Position numbers and translations under genes: made by a program
NCBI RefSeq assembly: GCF_020700235.1
Contig: NZ_CP085301.1
Span: 3,162,001 to 3,226,000 of the forward strand
DNA from: Haladaptatus pallidirubidus
GTDB taxonomy: Archaea; Halobacteriota; Halobacteria; Halobacteriales; Haladaptataceae
Direction of reading: 5' to 3'
DNA length: 64,000 nt
Notes under the pieces: generated by a model
Told to the model about the DNA's origin: nothing
Database searches by the model: none
Seen by the model: only the letters and a program-made list of their open reading frames with translations
Shown: positions 17,485-25,988 of the stretch, in pieces
Layout of the letters: the number at the start of each line of letters is the position of its first letter
Position numbering within the stretch: position 1 is the stretch's first letter

Positions 17485-18270
17485 TTACGCCGACGCAGTG
17501 GTTGTCGTCGCGTTGCCGCCAGAACTGCTGTTGCCGCCGGAACCGTTGCCGCCCTCACCGCTTCCGCGCTGCTCTTGGAGCCACTGCTGGTACTCGCTCT
17601 GGGAGACGACTTGTACTTCGCCGAGCATCTCTGAGTGGCCGACGCCGCAGTACTCAGCACAGTAGAGTTGATAGGTGCCCGTTTCGGTCGCCTCCGTCTT
17701 GATGACGTTGTGCTGGTTCGGGATGGCGTCCTGTTTCAGGCCGAGTTCCGGAACGTGGAGTGAATGTAGCCAATCCGTCGATGTTACGTTGAGATACACC
17801 GGTCGGTCTTCCGGAATCACCATCGTTCCGCTGGTGGAAACGTTCTCACCTTCGTAGTTAAAGGTCCAGACGTACTTCTCCGCGACGACTTCCACCTCAA
17901 CCGCGTTTCCTTCCATCTCCTGTGCGTCCTCCGGAGTGGTGGTGACGTACTCGTTCGCCATCACGCCGTAGGAGGCGTAGCCGACGAACAGCAGGACGAT
18001 TGCGGTCGCGACGGTCCACGTGATTTCGAGGCGACGATTCTCCTTCGTCGGGAGCGGGTTGTCGTTGTTGCGGAACTTCCACACGGTGTAGATGAGGATA
18101 CCCTCGACGAGCAACGTGATCGGAATCGCCGCGTACAGCAACTGGGTGTTCAGCGTCTGGATGAGTTCCTCGGTCGTCGAACTGTAACCCTGTGCCAGCA
18201 CGGGGTCAACAGCGACCGAAAGAAGCGCCGCGCCGAGCACCGAGACGAACGCTATCCGCTTGGAATCCAT
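17485..18270 (-). CDS. coxB: Cytochrome c oxidase subunit II (CuA subunit)
   Basis: The protein has 261 residues. The signal-like N-terminus (MDSKRIAFVSVLGAALLSVA) is followed by two transmembrane helices (about 45-70 and 90-115) and a periplasm-facing cupredoxin domain. The CuA site is complete: WLHSLHVPELG gives the first His, and CAEYCGVGHSEM supplies two Cys, His and Met. The tail after residue 235 is a Gly/Ser/Asn-rich linker. The ATG at 18270 is supported by a TATA-like element 24-30 nt upstream. It is divergent from ctaB. Confidence 0.95.
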   Translation of the reverse strand: MDSKRIAFVSVLGAALLSVAVDPVLAQGYSSTTEELIQTLNTQLLYAAIPITLLVEGILIYTVWKFRNNDNPLPTKENRRLEITWTVATAIVLLFVGYASYGVMANEYVTTTPEDAQEMEGNAVEVEVVAEKYVWTFNYEGENVSTSGTMVIPEDRPVYLNVTSTDWLHSLHVPELGLKQDAIPNQHNVIKTEATETGTYQLYCAEYCGVGHSEMLGEVQVVSQSEYQQWLQEQRGSGEGGNGSGGNSSSGGNATTTTASA

Positions 18271-18293
18271 ATGCGCTAGACTTAGGAAACGGC

Positions 18294-18300
18294 CCATAAA
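18294..18300 (-). promoter_or_regulatory. TATA-like element of coxB
   Basis: TTTATGG on the minus strand lies 24-30 nt before the coxB ATG, consistent with leaderless initiation. It lies in the short spacer between divergent coxB and ctaB. Confidence 0.45.
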
Positions 18301-18370
18301 TATGTGCTGTCTTTGTCGCCGCGGGAAGTCGGATGGTCTAAGTACGCGCGAACACAACCGTCGCACAACG

Positions 18371-19756
18371 GTGGCATTGCAGGGTCTCTCTTCCGATCGG
18401 TTCGAACGTGCGCTGACAGCAACCGCAGTCGGCGTCTATCTGCTCGTCGTCGTCGGTGCAACGACGTCGCTCACCGACGCCGCAACCGCCTGTTCGACGT
18501 GGCCCGCCTGCAACGGCCAATGGGTCGTCCCCTTGGACGACCCGAAACTCGCAATCGCGTGGGGACACCGCGTCGTCGCGCTCGTCGTTGGCATCCTGCT
18601 CCTCGCCACGACATTGTTGGCGTGGCTTCGCGACTCGCGCAAGCGCGTACAATTTTCACTCGCCGTCGCCGCGGTGCTGTACCCCGTTCAAATAGGACTG
18701 GGCGCGCTGGCCGCGACGACGACGGCGACGAGCGTCCTCACGGCAACCCACCTCCTCATCGCGATGGCCATCTTCACCGGCATCGTCCTCGCTCTCGCGT
18801 GGACGCTCGAACCCGATGAGAAGGACGGCCCGGTCGAGATGGGCGTCGAGCAGAAACCCACAACCGGGTCGCCCACCCCGGAATCCCTTTCCGGAATTGG
18901 CGCGACCGCCTACGCCTACTTCCGACTGATGAAACCGCGTCTGATGTGGCTCCTCTGCCTCGTCGCCTCGGCGGGCATGGCGCTCGCGGCGGGGCAGAAC
19001 CTCGAAGTCGGCACCGTCGTCGCAACCCTGACGGGCGGTGTTCTCTCTATCGGCGCAAGCGGGACGTTCAACCACGTCCTCGAACGCGACGTTGACAAGC
19101 GAATGAACCGCACCGCGGATCGCCCCGCGGCGACGTCCCAAATCCCGATTCGAAACGCGGTGGCGTTCGGCGTTCTGCTATCCATCGCTTCGCTGGCCGT
19201 CTTCCTCTCGGTCAACCTGTTGGTCGCCGTCTTCGGCCTGACGGCCATCGTGTTCTACAGCGTCGTCTACACGCTCCTATTGAAACCCAACACGGTGCAG
19301 AACACGGTTATCGGCGGCTTCGCCGGGTCGCTTCCAGCGCTCATCGGCTGGGCCGCCGTCACGAACGACGTCGGCCTTCCGGCGCTCGTCCTCGCGGGCG
19401 TCATCTTTCTCTGGACGCCAGCGCACTTCTACAACCTCGCACTGGCGTACAAGGACGACTACGCGCGCGGCGGCTTCCCGATGATGCCCGTCGTCCGTGG
19501 GGAAGCGGAAACCCGAAAACACATCCTGCTGTGGTTGGGCGCGACTCTCCTCTCGGCGGGCATTCTCGCCACCGTGACGACCCTTAGCTGGCTGTACGCG
19601 ATTACGACCGTCGCGTTCGGTGCGGTGTTCCTGATGGCGGTCGTGCGACTCCACCACGAGCGCGACGAGACGGCGGCCTTCCGTGCGTTCCACGCCTCGA
19701 ACGCCTACCTCGGGTCGCTCCTCGTCGCAATCGTCGTCGATTCACTGGTAGTATGA
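18371..19756 (+). CDS. ctaB: Half-CtaA domain fused to protohaem IX farnesyltransferase (CtaB)
   Basis: The protein has 461 residues. The C-terminal part from about 170 is a UbiA prenyltransferase: NHVLERDVDKRMNRTADRP is the Asp-rich substrate motif, and YKDDYARGGFPMMPVV is typical of haem o synthase. It adds a farnesyl group to haem b. The N-terminal 145 residues form four helices like one half of haem A synthase: CSTWPAC (Cys41, Cys47), GHR (His66) and ATH (His127), the last two being candidate haem ligands. The start is probably GTG 18371; an ATG at 18302 is possible. It is divergent from coxB and so belongs to oxidase assembly. Confidence 0.88.
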   Translation: MALQGLSSDRFERALTATAVGVYLLVVVGATTSLTDAATACSTWPACNGQWVVPLDDPKLAIAWGHRVVALVVGILLLATTLLAWLRDSRKRVQFSLAVAAVLYPVQIGLGALAATTTATSVLTATHLLIAMAIFTGIVLALAWTLEPDEKDGPVEMGVEQKPTTGSPTPESLSGIGATAYAYFRLMKPRLMWLLCLVASAGMALAAGQNLEVGTVVATLTGGVLSIGASGTFNHVLERDVDKRMNRTADRPAATSQIPIRNAVAFGVLLSIASLAVFLSVNLLVAVFGLTAIVFYSVVYTLLLKPNTVQNTVIGGFAGSLPALIGWAAVTNDVGLPALVLAGVIFLWTPAHFYNLALAYKDDYARGGFPMMPVVRGEAETRKHILLWLGATLLSAGILATVTTLSWLYAITTVAFGAVFLMAVVRLHHERDETAAFRAFHASNAYLGSLLVAIVVDSLVV

Positions 19757-20424
19757 GTACTATGAGCACCCAGTTCGCGCGATTCCGGCCGAGCGGTGAA
19801 ACCCTGCTGTGGGGAGCCGTGGTGCTGAACGCCGAACTGTTCACCCTCATCTACTACTTCGCCACGTCGAACTATTCGGGTGGCGAACTTCGATACCTGC
19901 TCTACCCGTTCGTCTGGATAAACGTCGCACTGTTCGCGGTGTGGAAGACGAATCCAATCTCGCGCAGCGACCGCGACAAAATTGTCGGCGTTGCCGTCGC
20001 GGTCGTGTATTTCCTCGTTTTGGGCTACGCTGGTGGCCTGTTCAGCGTCACTCAACCGATGCCCGGAATATCTTCGAGCGGTTTCCGAATCGCGTGGCTT
20101 CCGCCGGGATGGGGTCCGGCACTGCTCTACCGCGGCGACCTGCTTCGTCTGTCGATTCTCCCGTTCAAACTGGTGGGCTATCTCGCCCTCGCGTACCTCG
20201 TCTACGCGACGGTGCTGGACGCAGCGGGGTCTGCGATTTCGGGCATCCTCGGCCTGTTTTCCTGCGTGAGTTGCACGTGGCCCGTCGTCGCCTCTCTGGT
20301 CACGGGAATTGCCGGGGCAGGATCGGGACTCGCCACGATGGCCACGTCGGGGTCCTACGACATCTCGACCGTCGTCTTCGTCGTCACCGTCGCCCTGCTA
20401 TACTGGCGGCCGACGATTCGGTGA
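19753..20424 (+). CDS. Polytopic membrane protein of the oxidase-assembly cluster
   Basis: This 223-residue protein has about six hydrophobic segments. A notable motif is LFSCVSCTWPVVASLVTG with a CxxC inside or beside a membrane helix, near residues 170-190, which could bind a metal or be redox-active. Its start codon overlaps the ctaB stop by four bases, and an ABC transporter follows 42 bp later, so it is part of the same unit. It looks like a conserved haloarchaeal family (DUF7546-like) but I cannot assign a function. Confidence 0.7.
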   Translation: MSTMSTQFARFRPSGETLLWGAVVLNAELFTLIYYFATSNYSGGELRYLLYPFVWINVALFAVWKTNPISRSDRDKIVGVAVAVVYFLVLGYAGGLFSVTQPMPGISSSGFRIAWLPPGWGPALLYRGDLLRLSILPFKLVGYLALAYLVYATVLDAAGSAISGILGLFSCVSCTWPVVASLVTGIAGAGSGLATMATSGSYDISTVVFVVTVALLYWRPTIR

Positions 20425-20466
20425 GGAATCGAACTCCTTACCTGCGAACGAGCGCAACCTCCTCCT

Positions 20467-21441
20467 ATGACCGACACACTCGTCGCCGAGAACCTCCGAA
20501 AGCGATACGGCGACACCGTCGCGCTGGACGGCGTCTCGCTTTCGGTCGGCGCGGGCGAAGTGTTCGCGCTCATCGGGCCGAACGGCGCGGGGAAAACCAC
20601 CCTCGTTCGGGCGCTGACGGGGACGACGATGCCCGACGAGGGAGACGTCTCCGTCCTCGGAACGCCGCCCGCCGACGTGGACAAATCGCGGGTCGGCCTG
20701 CTTCCCCAATCCTTCGACCCTCCGGCGCGGCTTTCCGCGCGGGAACTCGTCAACTACTACGCTGGGCTGTACGACGACGCCTGCGATCCAGACGAAGCGC
20801 TCGCCGACGTCGGACTTTCGGACACGGGCGACACCTGGTACGAGAACCTCTCGGGCGGACAGCAGCGACGCGCCTGCGTCGCGGCCACGCTCGTCAACGA
20901 CCCCGACGTGCTCTTTCTGGACGAACCGACGACGGGAATCGACCCCGCCGGACGGCGCGCGCTCTGGTCGTTGGTCGAAGACCTCGCGGAGGGCGGGACG
21001 ACGGTCTTCCTGACGACGCATTACATGGCAGAGGCTGAACGCCTCGCCGACCGCGTGGGACTGCTGGCCGACGGCGACCTCGTCGCCGTCGGCACGCCCG
21101 ATTCGCTCGTCGCGGAGCACGGCGGCGAGAGCCGACTCGTGGTCGAAACCGACGCCCGTCGGACCACCGTCGAGACGCGGTTCATGATCGAGGAAACCGA
21201 ATCCGGACTGATGTTCGACGGCGTCACGCCCGCCGACATCGGTGAAGTCGTCTCCGAACTGAATGACCGCGCCGTAGAGTACGAGGCACTGACGTGGACG
21301 GAACCCGACTTGGAGGACGTGTACCTCCGGCTGACGGGCGCATCGCTCGGGCCGGAAGGAACCCGGAAAGCCGGACAGCCGGCGATTGTGGGTGCGGGCG
21401 GAGATTCTGGAGCGGGCGCGAGCTCGGGAGGCGAACAATGA
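20467..21441 (+). CDS. ABC transporter ATP-binding protein
   Basis: The protein has 324 residues. Walker A is GPNGAGKTTL near residue 38, the signature is LSGGQQRRACV, Walker B is VLFLDEPTTGID, and the switch His is in TTHYMAEAERL. The C-terminal 100 residues (VVETDARRTTVETRF...EDVYLRLTG) are of the kind found in ABC-2 exporters of the CcmA/NatA/drug type. Its stop overlaps the start of the permease gene (ATGA). Substrate unknown; the neighbours suggest haem, copper or lipid export linked to cytochrome oxidase, which is inference. Confidence 0.93.
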   Translation: MTDTLVAENLRKRYGDTVALDGVSLSVGAGEVFALIGPNGAGKTTLVRALTGTTMPDEGDVSVLGTPPADVDKSRVGLLPQSFDPPARLSARELVNYYAGLYDDACDPDEALADVGLSDTGDTWYENLSGGQQRRACVAATLVNDPDVLFLDEPTTGIDPAGRRALWSLVEDLAEGGTTVFLTTHYMAEAERLADRVGLLADGDLVAVGTPDSLVAEHGGESRLVVETDARRTTVETRFMIEETESGLMFDGVTPADIGEVVSELNDRAVEYEALTWTEPDLEDVYLRLTGASLGPEGTRKAGQPAIVGAGGDSGAGASSGGEQ

Positions 21442-22238
21442 GTTCGCTTGGCCGAGTGCGGGCGGAGGCGGGGGCGGCGTGGCGGTCGTTCCTCCGGCGG
21501 CGCACCGCCGTCTTCTTCACGTTTTTCTTCCCGGTTATCCTCATCCTCATCTTCGCGGTGCTGGTGCAGACTAATCCGGGTGACGGCGGGTCTGGCGGTG
21601 GCATCTTCGCGGAACCGCCTGCATACTACCTGCCGGGATATCTCGCCGTCGTCGTGCTGTTTACGCCCCTCTCGCGCGTCGGCAGCTCGGTGTCTCGCCA
21701 CCGCGAGTCGAACCGATACGAAAAGTTGGCGACGACGCCCCTCACGCGGGCGGAGTGGTTGCTTGCGCACACGCTCGTCAACGTGGTCATCATCGGACTG
21801 GCGGGCCTCATCATCCTCGCGCTGATGGCGCTCGTGACGAACGCGGGTGTTTCGTTCGCAGCGCTGCCAGCGCTCGCCGTCTTCGTCGCGCTCGCCGTCG
21901 CGCTGTTCTGCGGCGTCGGCGCGCTCCTCGGGAGTTTCGCAGGGTCGCAGGACGGCGTCATCGCGGCGAGCAACGCGATTGCGCTTCCACTCCTCTTCCT
22001 GTCGGATACGTTCGTCACGCCCGACCTCCTGCCGCAGTGGTTCCGGCCGGTGATGAACCTCTCGCCGCTGACCTACTTCGCCCGCGGCGTTCGGGAGTTG
22101 ACCTACGACGCACCATCGGTTGCGGTGGTCGGGCAGTCTTCCCTGTTCGATGGCTGGCTCATCAATCTGGTCGTCCTAGTAGTGTTGTCGGTGGTGTTCT
22201 TCGCCGCCGGAGCGCGCGCGATTCCGCAGACGGACTGA
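21438..22238 (+). CDS. ABC-2 type transporter permease
   Basis: This 266-residue protein has about six transmembrane helices. RSFLRRRTAVFFTFFFPVILILIF is the usual first helix of ABC-2 permeases, and LPQWFRPVMNLSPLTYFARGVREL is the conserved ABC-2 signature near the C-terminus. A Gly-rich extracellular loop (GDGGSGGGIF) follows the first helix. It pairs with the preceding ATPase through a four-base overlap and is the last gene of the ctaB cluster. Confidence 0.93.
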   Translation: MSSLGRVRAEAGAAWRSFLRRRTAVFFTFFFPVILILIFAVLVQTNPGDGGSGGGIFAEPPAYYLPGYLAVVVLFTPLSRVGSSVSRHRESNRYEKLATTPLTRAEWLLAHTLVNVVIIGLAGLIILALMALVTNAGVSFAALPALAVFVALAVALFCGVGALLGSFAGSQDGVIAASNAIALPLLFLSDTFVTPDLLPQWFRPVMNLSPLTYFARGVRELTYDAPSVAVVGQSSLFDGWLINLVVLVVLSVVFFAAGARAIPQTD

Positions 22239-22335
22239 GTTCGGTTCTCTCGATTACGTTTAGTTATAAGTAATTCTGGAGCGAATATCGTTCCGCGATG
22301 TCGGAATTTCGTATGGATACTCCATCCTCTTCGTA

Positions 22336-22820
22336 GTCGAACACTCGCCGATGGCATCGGCTCATCGAACACTACACGCCGGACAGTGCCCTCGGTCGGT
22401 TTCTGCTGGCAGTTGCTTCCGGGTCGGTTAGCATGCTGTTTTTCTTCGTGATGGCCGCGAGTATGGGTGCGGCGAATCTGTTGTTTCTCCTCCTCGTCCC
22501 GTTTTGGGCGGGACTCAGCCTCGGGGCCGCTATCTTGACCTTCGTCACGCTCTGGGCCGTGTATCTCTCGCTCATCGGAAACGTGAACTCGGCGAAGGAG
22601 TACCCCCGAAAATCATCCTCGCGGCGGTCGTCCGGCTATTCGGGCCAATTTACCGCCGTGGACGACCCGGACGACTCCGACCGATGGAGATGTTGAGACG
22701 CGAGTACGCCCTCGGAAATATCTCCGAATCGGAGTTCGAACGGCGGCTCACACTCTCCTTGAGATCGAGGGGATGATGACGGGGAAGGAGTATCGAACCC
22801 ACGAGATGGAACGAAATTGA
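22336..22820 (+). pseudogene. Broken SHOCT-domain membrane protein gene
   Basis: Three reading frames together spell one protein. Frame 1 reads HRLIEHYTPDSALGRFLLA and two membrane helices up to DDPDDSD, but has no start codon after the upstream TAG. A second frame continues MEMLRREYALGNISESEF, the SHOCT motif. A third continues LLEIEGMMTGKEYRTHEMER to TGA at 22818-22820. SHOCT proteins are small membrane proteins whose C-terminal motif mediates oligomerisation. Missing start plus two frame changes indicate a pseudogene, unless the assembly has indel errors. Confidence 0.65.
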
Positions 22821-22876
22821 GGTAGCGAAACTGAAAGCAAAGCCGACCTAAACCGTGACCGATTCCGTGGAATCGG

Positions 22877-23431
22877 TCACGCCGTTTCTCTCTCCAATTC
22901 TCGGTCGATTTCGGTTCGCAGATTCGTCTTCTCTTTTCTAACCTCCGCGATTCGAATCCCTTTCCACCGAAGCAGTTCGACGGCCTGCTCGGCGTCAGAT
23001 TCTGTTGGGAATTTGATTTCCGTGGTTTCTACGTCCTCGAACTCGCCGTGGACGACTCCGAGTTTCCTAGGATTACTCTTGTGTTCGACTTCGCGGACGG
23101 TTCGCAGTGGAATGGAAAGTCCCTCCCGGAGTCGTCCGTTCGCCGATTTGAGAAGCCAAAGTACGACGTGGATGAGGAGGGCCGAGAAAGCAAATCCGAC
23201 CGTCAGCAGTCCTCCGGAGAAGCCGAGCCACCCATTAACGATTTGTCCGAGCGTTATCGTCGCAAAAATATTCGTGAAGATAAACCAGCCACGCTGGAGT
23301 TTGTCCTGCCCTTTCCAGTTGTCGAGATACTGCGCTCGAACGATGCCCCGGGGCGTCGTTCGAACCCGAAGGTGGCCGCTCTGGACGATGAATTTCCCTC
23401 CTTCCGTCGGCACTGTGTCGCGGGCAGTCAT
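22877..23431 (-). CDS. Membrane PH-like protein, paralog 2
   Basis: The protein has 184 residues. It shares its layout with the adjacent gene: an N-terminal strand (GKFIVQSGHLRVRTTPRGI), two closely spaced hydrophobic helices (about 50-90), then IPLRTVREVEHKSNPRKLG and a C-terminal ETTEIKFPTESDAEQAVELLRWKGIRIAE. The pattern resembles bacterial PH/DUF304-type domains split by two membrane helices. The start at 23431 overlaps the upstream paralog's stop by four bases. Function unknown. Confidence 0.7.
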   Translation of the reverse strand: MTARDTVPTEGGKFIVQSGHLRVRTTPRGIVRAQYLDNWKGQDKLQRGWFIFTNIFATITLGQIVNGWLGFSGGLLTVGFAFSALLIHVVLWLLKSANGRLREGLSIPLRTVREVEHKSNPRKLGVVHGEFEDVETTEIKFPTESDAEQAVELLRWKGIRIAEVRKEKTNLRTEIDRELERETA

Positions 23432-23970
23432 CGCTCGACCGCTTCCTCGGTCTCGGAATCTGTCGTCTGTGCTGTCGCTTCGTGGTTCGATTCCGAAACG
23501 CGAATCCCCTTGTAACGAAGTTCTGCAACCGCTTTTTCGGCGCTCGTTTCCGAGGAGAACTTGATTTCCGTTTCTTCGACAGCCTCCGACTCCGTGTACG
23601 TCACGTGGAGGGCCCGACCGTCGGCGTTTCGTTCGACGTCCAAAATGGAGCGAATCGGAATTCGGACGTTTCGGGTATATATATTCATCAAAAACCCGAA
23701 CGCCATGAACGCGAACCCGGCCCAGAGGAGCACGAACGGGAGCCATTCGTCCGGCCCGTCGCCCAGTGTCGTGCCCACCAATCGCTCTATTCCCCACCCG
23801 GTTCCGACGAGCGAGAACAAAAATAACCCCCGCCCGATGACACTCGCCTGTCGCCACTTCTGGCGATAGAGTCCCTTGAAAACACTCGAAGGAGTCGTTC
23901 GAACCCGCAGCTCACCGTCGCGCATCAAAAACGTCGCTCGTTCGGTTCGAACGCTCCACTCGTCCCGCAT
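23428..23970 (-). CDS. Membrane PH-like protein, paralog 1
   Basis: This 180-residue protein is the upstream member of a tandem pair. RATFLMRDGELRVRTTPSSV aligns with GKFIVQSGHLRVRTTPRGIV of its neighbour, IPIRSILDVERN with IPLRTVREVEHK, and EETEIKFSSETSAEKAVAEL with TTEIKFPTESDAEQAVELL. Two membrane helices lie at about 45-90. The ATG at 23970 gives the same N-terminal length as the paralog. The tight coupling suggests hetero-oligomers of two PH-like subunits. Confidence 0.7.
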   Translation of the reverse strand: MRDEWSVRTERATFLMRDGELRVRTTPSSVFKGLYRQKWRQASVIGRGLFLFSLVGTGWGIERLVGTTLGDGPDEWLPFVLLWAGFAFMAFGFLMNIYTRNVRIPIRSILDVERNADGRALHVTYTESEAVEETEIKFSSETSAEKAVAELRYKGIRVSESNHEATAQTTDSETEEAVER

Positions 23971-24030
23971 CGATGGAAGCAACGCCGCGGGACGATTTAA
24001 AATCACGTATGTTCGACAGAATCCATCGCG

Positions 24031-24618
24031 CTACGCCGGAATTTCCCAGTGATAGATGTGGTTCAACATCACGTAGGTGACGACGCCGAGGACGAGCGAG
24101 ACGATCCACGCTGAGGCCGCGATTCGTCCGATTTTCGCGTGGGCTGTCCCCTTGAGTTCGGTTGGAGTGTGGGTCAGTCCCAGAACGAGGGCGAACAGCA
24201 CGACCGGCACGGAGACGACGGAGAGGACGATGTGGATTGCGAGCATGATGAGGTAGGCATAGTACGGGAACCCGTCCACGAGAATGTGTTTCTCGCCGCC
24301 CGCGCCGCCGACTTTCGTCAGGTACAACACGAGGAAGACGATGATGAGACCGAAGGCGGTCAGCATCGCGGCGCGGTGTTTTTTGATTTGTCCTTTCCGA
24401 ATCCAGTACCACCCGAGCACGAGCGAAACCGTCGCCACGCTGTTGACGACCGCGATGGCATCCGAGAGTAGGTTAACTGTCTCGATGCTGATGTCCGGGT
24501 AAATCGGAATCACGCCCGCGAAGGTGCCGAGAACCAGCACGTACCCGATTGCCGAGAGCACTGCCGTCACCTTCACCGGACTCTCCCGCGCGCGTTGCCG
24601 TGCGTTCGCCGTGGCCAT
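24031..24618 (-). CDS. DUF420 family membrane protein
   Basis: This 195-residue protein has five hydrophobic helices. The DUF420 family features are present: GWYWIRKGQIKKHRAAMLTAF after the second helix and a His-containing helix YLIMLAIHIVLSVVSVPVV, with KIGRIAASAWIVSLVLGVVTYVML at the end. Members occur with cytochrome oxidase genes and are thought to assist oxidase assembly. The ATG at 24618 starts a short basic N-terminus. It lies on the opposite strand to the ctaB cluster about 1.8 kb away, consistent with the same theme. Confidence 0.8.
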   Translation of the reverse strand: MATANARQRARESPVKVTAVLSAIGYVLVLGTFAGVIPIYPDISIETVNLLSDAIAVVNSVATVSLVLGWYWIRKGQIKKHRAAMLTAFGLIIVFLVLYLTKVGGAGGEKHILVDGFPYYAYLIMLAIHIVLSVVSVPVVLFALVLGLTHTPTELKGTAHAKIGRIAASAWIVSLVLGVVTYVMLNHIYHWEIPA

Positions 24619-24710
24619 GTGCGGGGGTTGGGAGCGATACGGTAAGGTGGCTTCGCTTTTCCGACAACACCGTAGGATTATTACCCTCCTTAGAGTATCA
24701 ACGAACATTG

Positions 24711-25334
24711 ATGTTTGGGTCGGAGAAAATCACCTCCAATCGAATACTGGCCGGACTGTTCGTCCTGATGCTCCTGCTCGCGGGCGTTATTTTCCTGACT
24801 GGCAGTGACATCGCCAGACAACTCCTCAGGTTGTTGGTTCCGCTCTCGGGCGTGACCTTCGCCCTCGTCTCGCTGACCGACGCGGAATCCCGAATCGAAC
24901 GCGTTGCTGTGGTCGTTCTCGCGGTCAGTTGTTCCATCGGAATCTACCTCGAAATCGTCGGCGCTGGCGTCTTTTCGAATCTCCTCGTGAACATCGCCAT
25001 CATCGCCAGCGTGATGTTCGTCGGAAATTCGCAGGGGAATGATGGGCCGGAGTCGTCTTACCCACCCTCCGGCGAAACGAGCAAAAAGCCGAGATTCTGG
25101 GAGAATCCCCGGTCGGCATTGCCTAGTTCTGAGTCCGTTCTCATCGCTATCCTACTGCTCGGTGCTGTCGGTGTGTTTCTAGATCTGATGAGTATCGACG
25201 TGGTCGGAAACCTTACGGAGGCAGTGGAATCGAATCCACTCCAGTTCCTTTCGCTCGTCGGATTCTATCTGCTCTCGAAATCCGTTGACATCGGTCGGCA
25301 TTACATAGATGAGTCGTGGCTGGAAAAAGAGTAG
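24711..25334 (+). CDS. Membrane protein of unknown function
   Basis: This 207-residue protein has about four hydrophobic segments in its first 115 residues (GLFVLMLLLAGVIFLTG, LLVPLSGVTFALVSL, VVLAVSCSIGIYLEIV, LLVNIAIIASVMFVG). A polar linker (SQGNDGPESSYPPSGETSKK) is followed by two more helices. I do not recognise the family. It is transcribed away from the DUF420 gene; a 654-bp gene-free stretch follows. Confidence 0.6.
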   Translation: MFGSEKITSNRILAGLFVLMLLLAGVIFLTGSDIARQLLRLLVPLSGVTFALVSLTDAESRIERVAVVVLAVSCSIGIYLEIVGAGVFSNLLVNIAIIASVMFVGNSQGNDGPESSYPPSGETSKKPRFWENPRSALPSSESVLIAILLLGAVGVFLDLMSIDVVGNLTEAVESNPLQFLSLVGFYLLSKSVDIGRHYIDESWLEKE

Positions 25335-25988
25335 AAATCGTTTCTATTATTTTGACAGCAGGGTGACATAGACTGCTTACTCAGCCGGTCTGGGTGCGCC
25401 AGCGCGTTTCCACGAGCGCGAAGCGTTTTCGAGCGACAGAAAACCGCTGGTTTTCCGGTACCGCGAAAGACCGAGTCTTTCGCAGGCTTCGTTTGGAGTC
25501 GTGATTTGTTCGACACAATCGAATCAAACTGGAGTGAGCAAACCACGACACCAATCATACCGCAAACAACCTCCGCACCGCGCTCACGGCTTGGCCGTTC
25601 GCAATCGAGATTTCGAAGAAATTTCGTTCGCCACACGCCTCCCAACCGATTCCTTTGCTCACTGCGTTCGTTCTGGTCATCCACCATCAGCGGCACGCTC
25701 TGATGAGCCATTCGCTCGCACGGGAAGAGACACGGTCTCCCCTGCTCTCGTTCGCGTCGCTCACGAGAACTCCGCCGTCGCTCACGAAGACCTCGCACGC
25801 TATCAAGACAGGCCTTCGGAGGTGAACGCCTCGGCCTTGTGCCAGCGCGCCACTGTGGTTTGTCGAACTGGTGCATTGTTCCCAGTATTTTCACTCATCT
25901 ATTCTCGCAACCCGACTTGTGCTTTAACAACTACGATTTCACACGTATTTCCGTTAAAGTGAAACCCGAACGCGGGGAAGGGGTGTGT
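25335..25988. other. Gene-free stretch with hairpins
   Basis: No gene is supported in these 654 bp. The sequence holds two adjacent perfect short-loop hairpins (25439-25483) and several imperfect GC-rich repeats such as GCTCACG and TCGCTCACGA. The frames within it carry Arg/Ser-rich translations without family features. Confidence 0.6.
25439..25483. repeat. Two adjacent perfect hairpins with 3-nt loops
   Basis: GAAAACC-gct-GGTTTTC (25439-25455) is followed eight bases later by GCGAAAGAC-cga-GTCTTTCGC (25463-25483). Both stems are perfect (7 and 9 bp) with trinucleotide loops. Confidence 0.75.
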
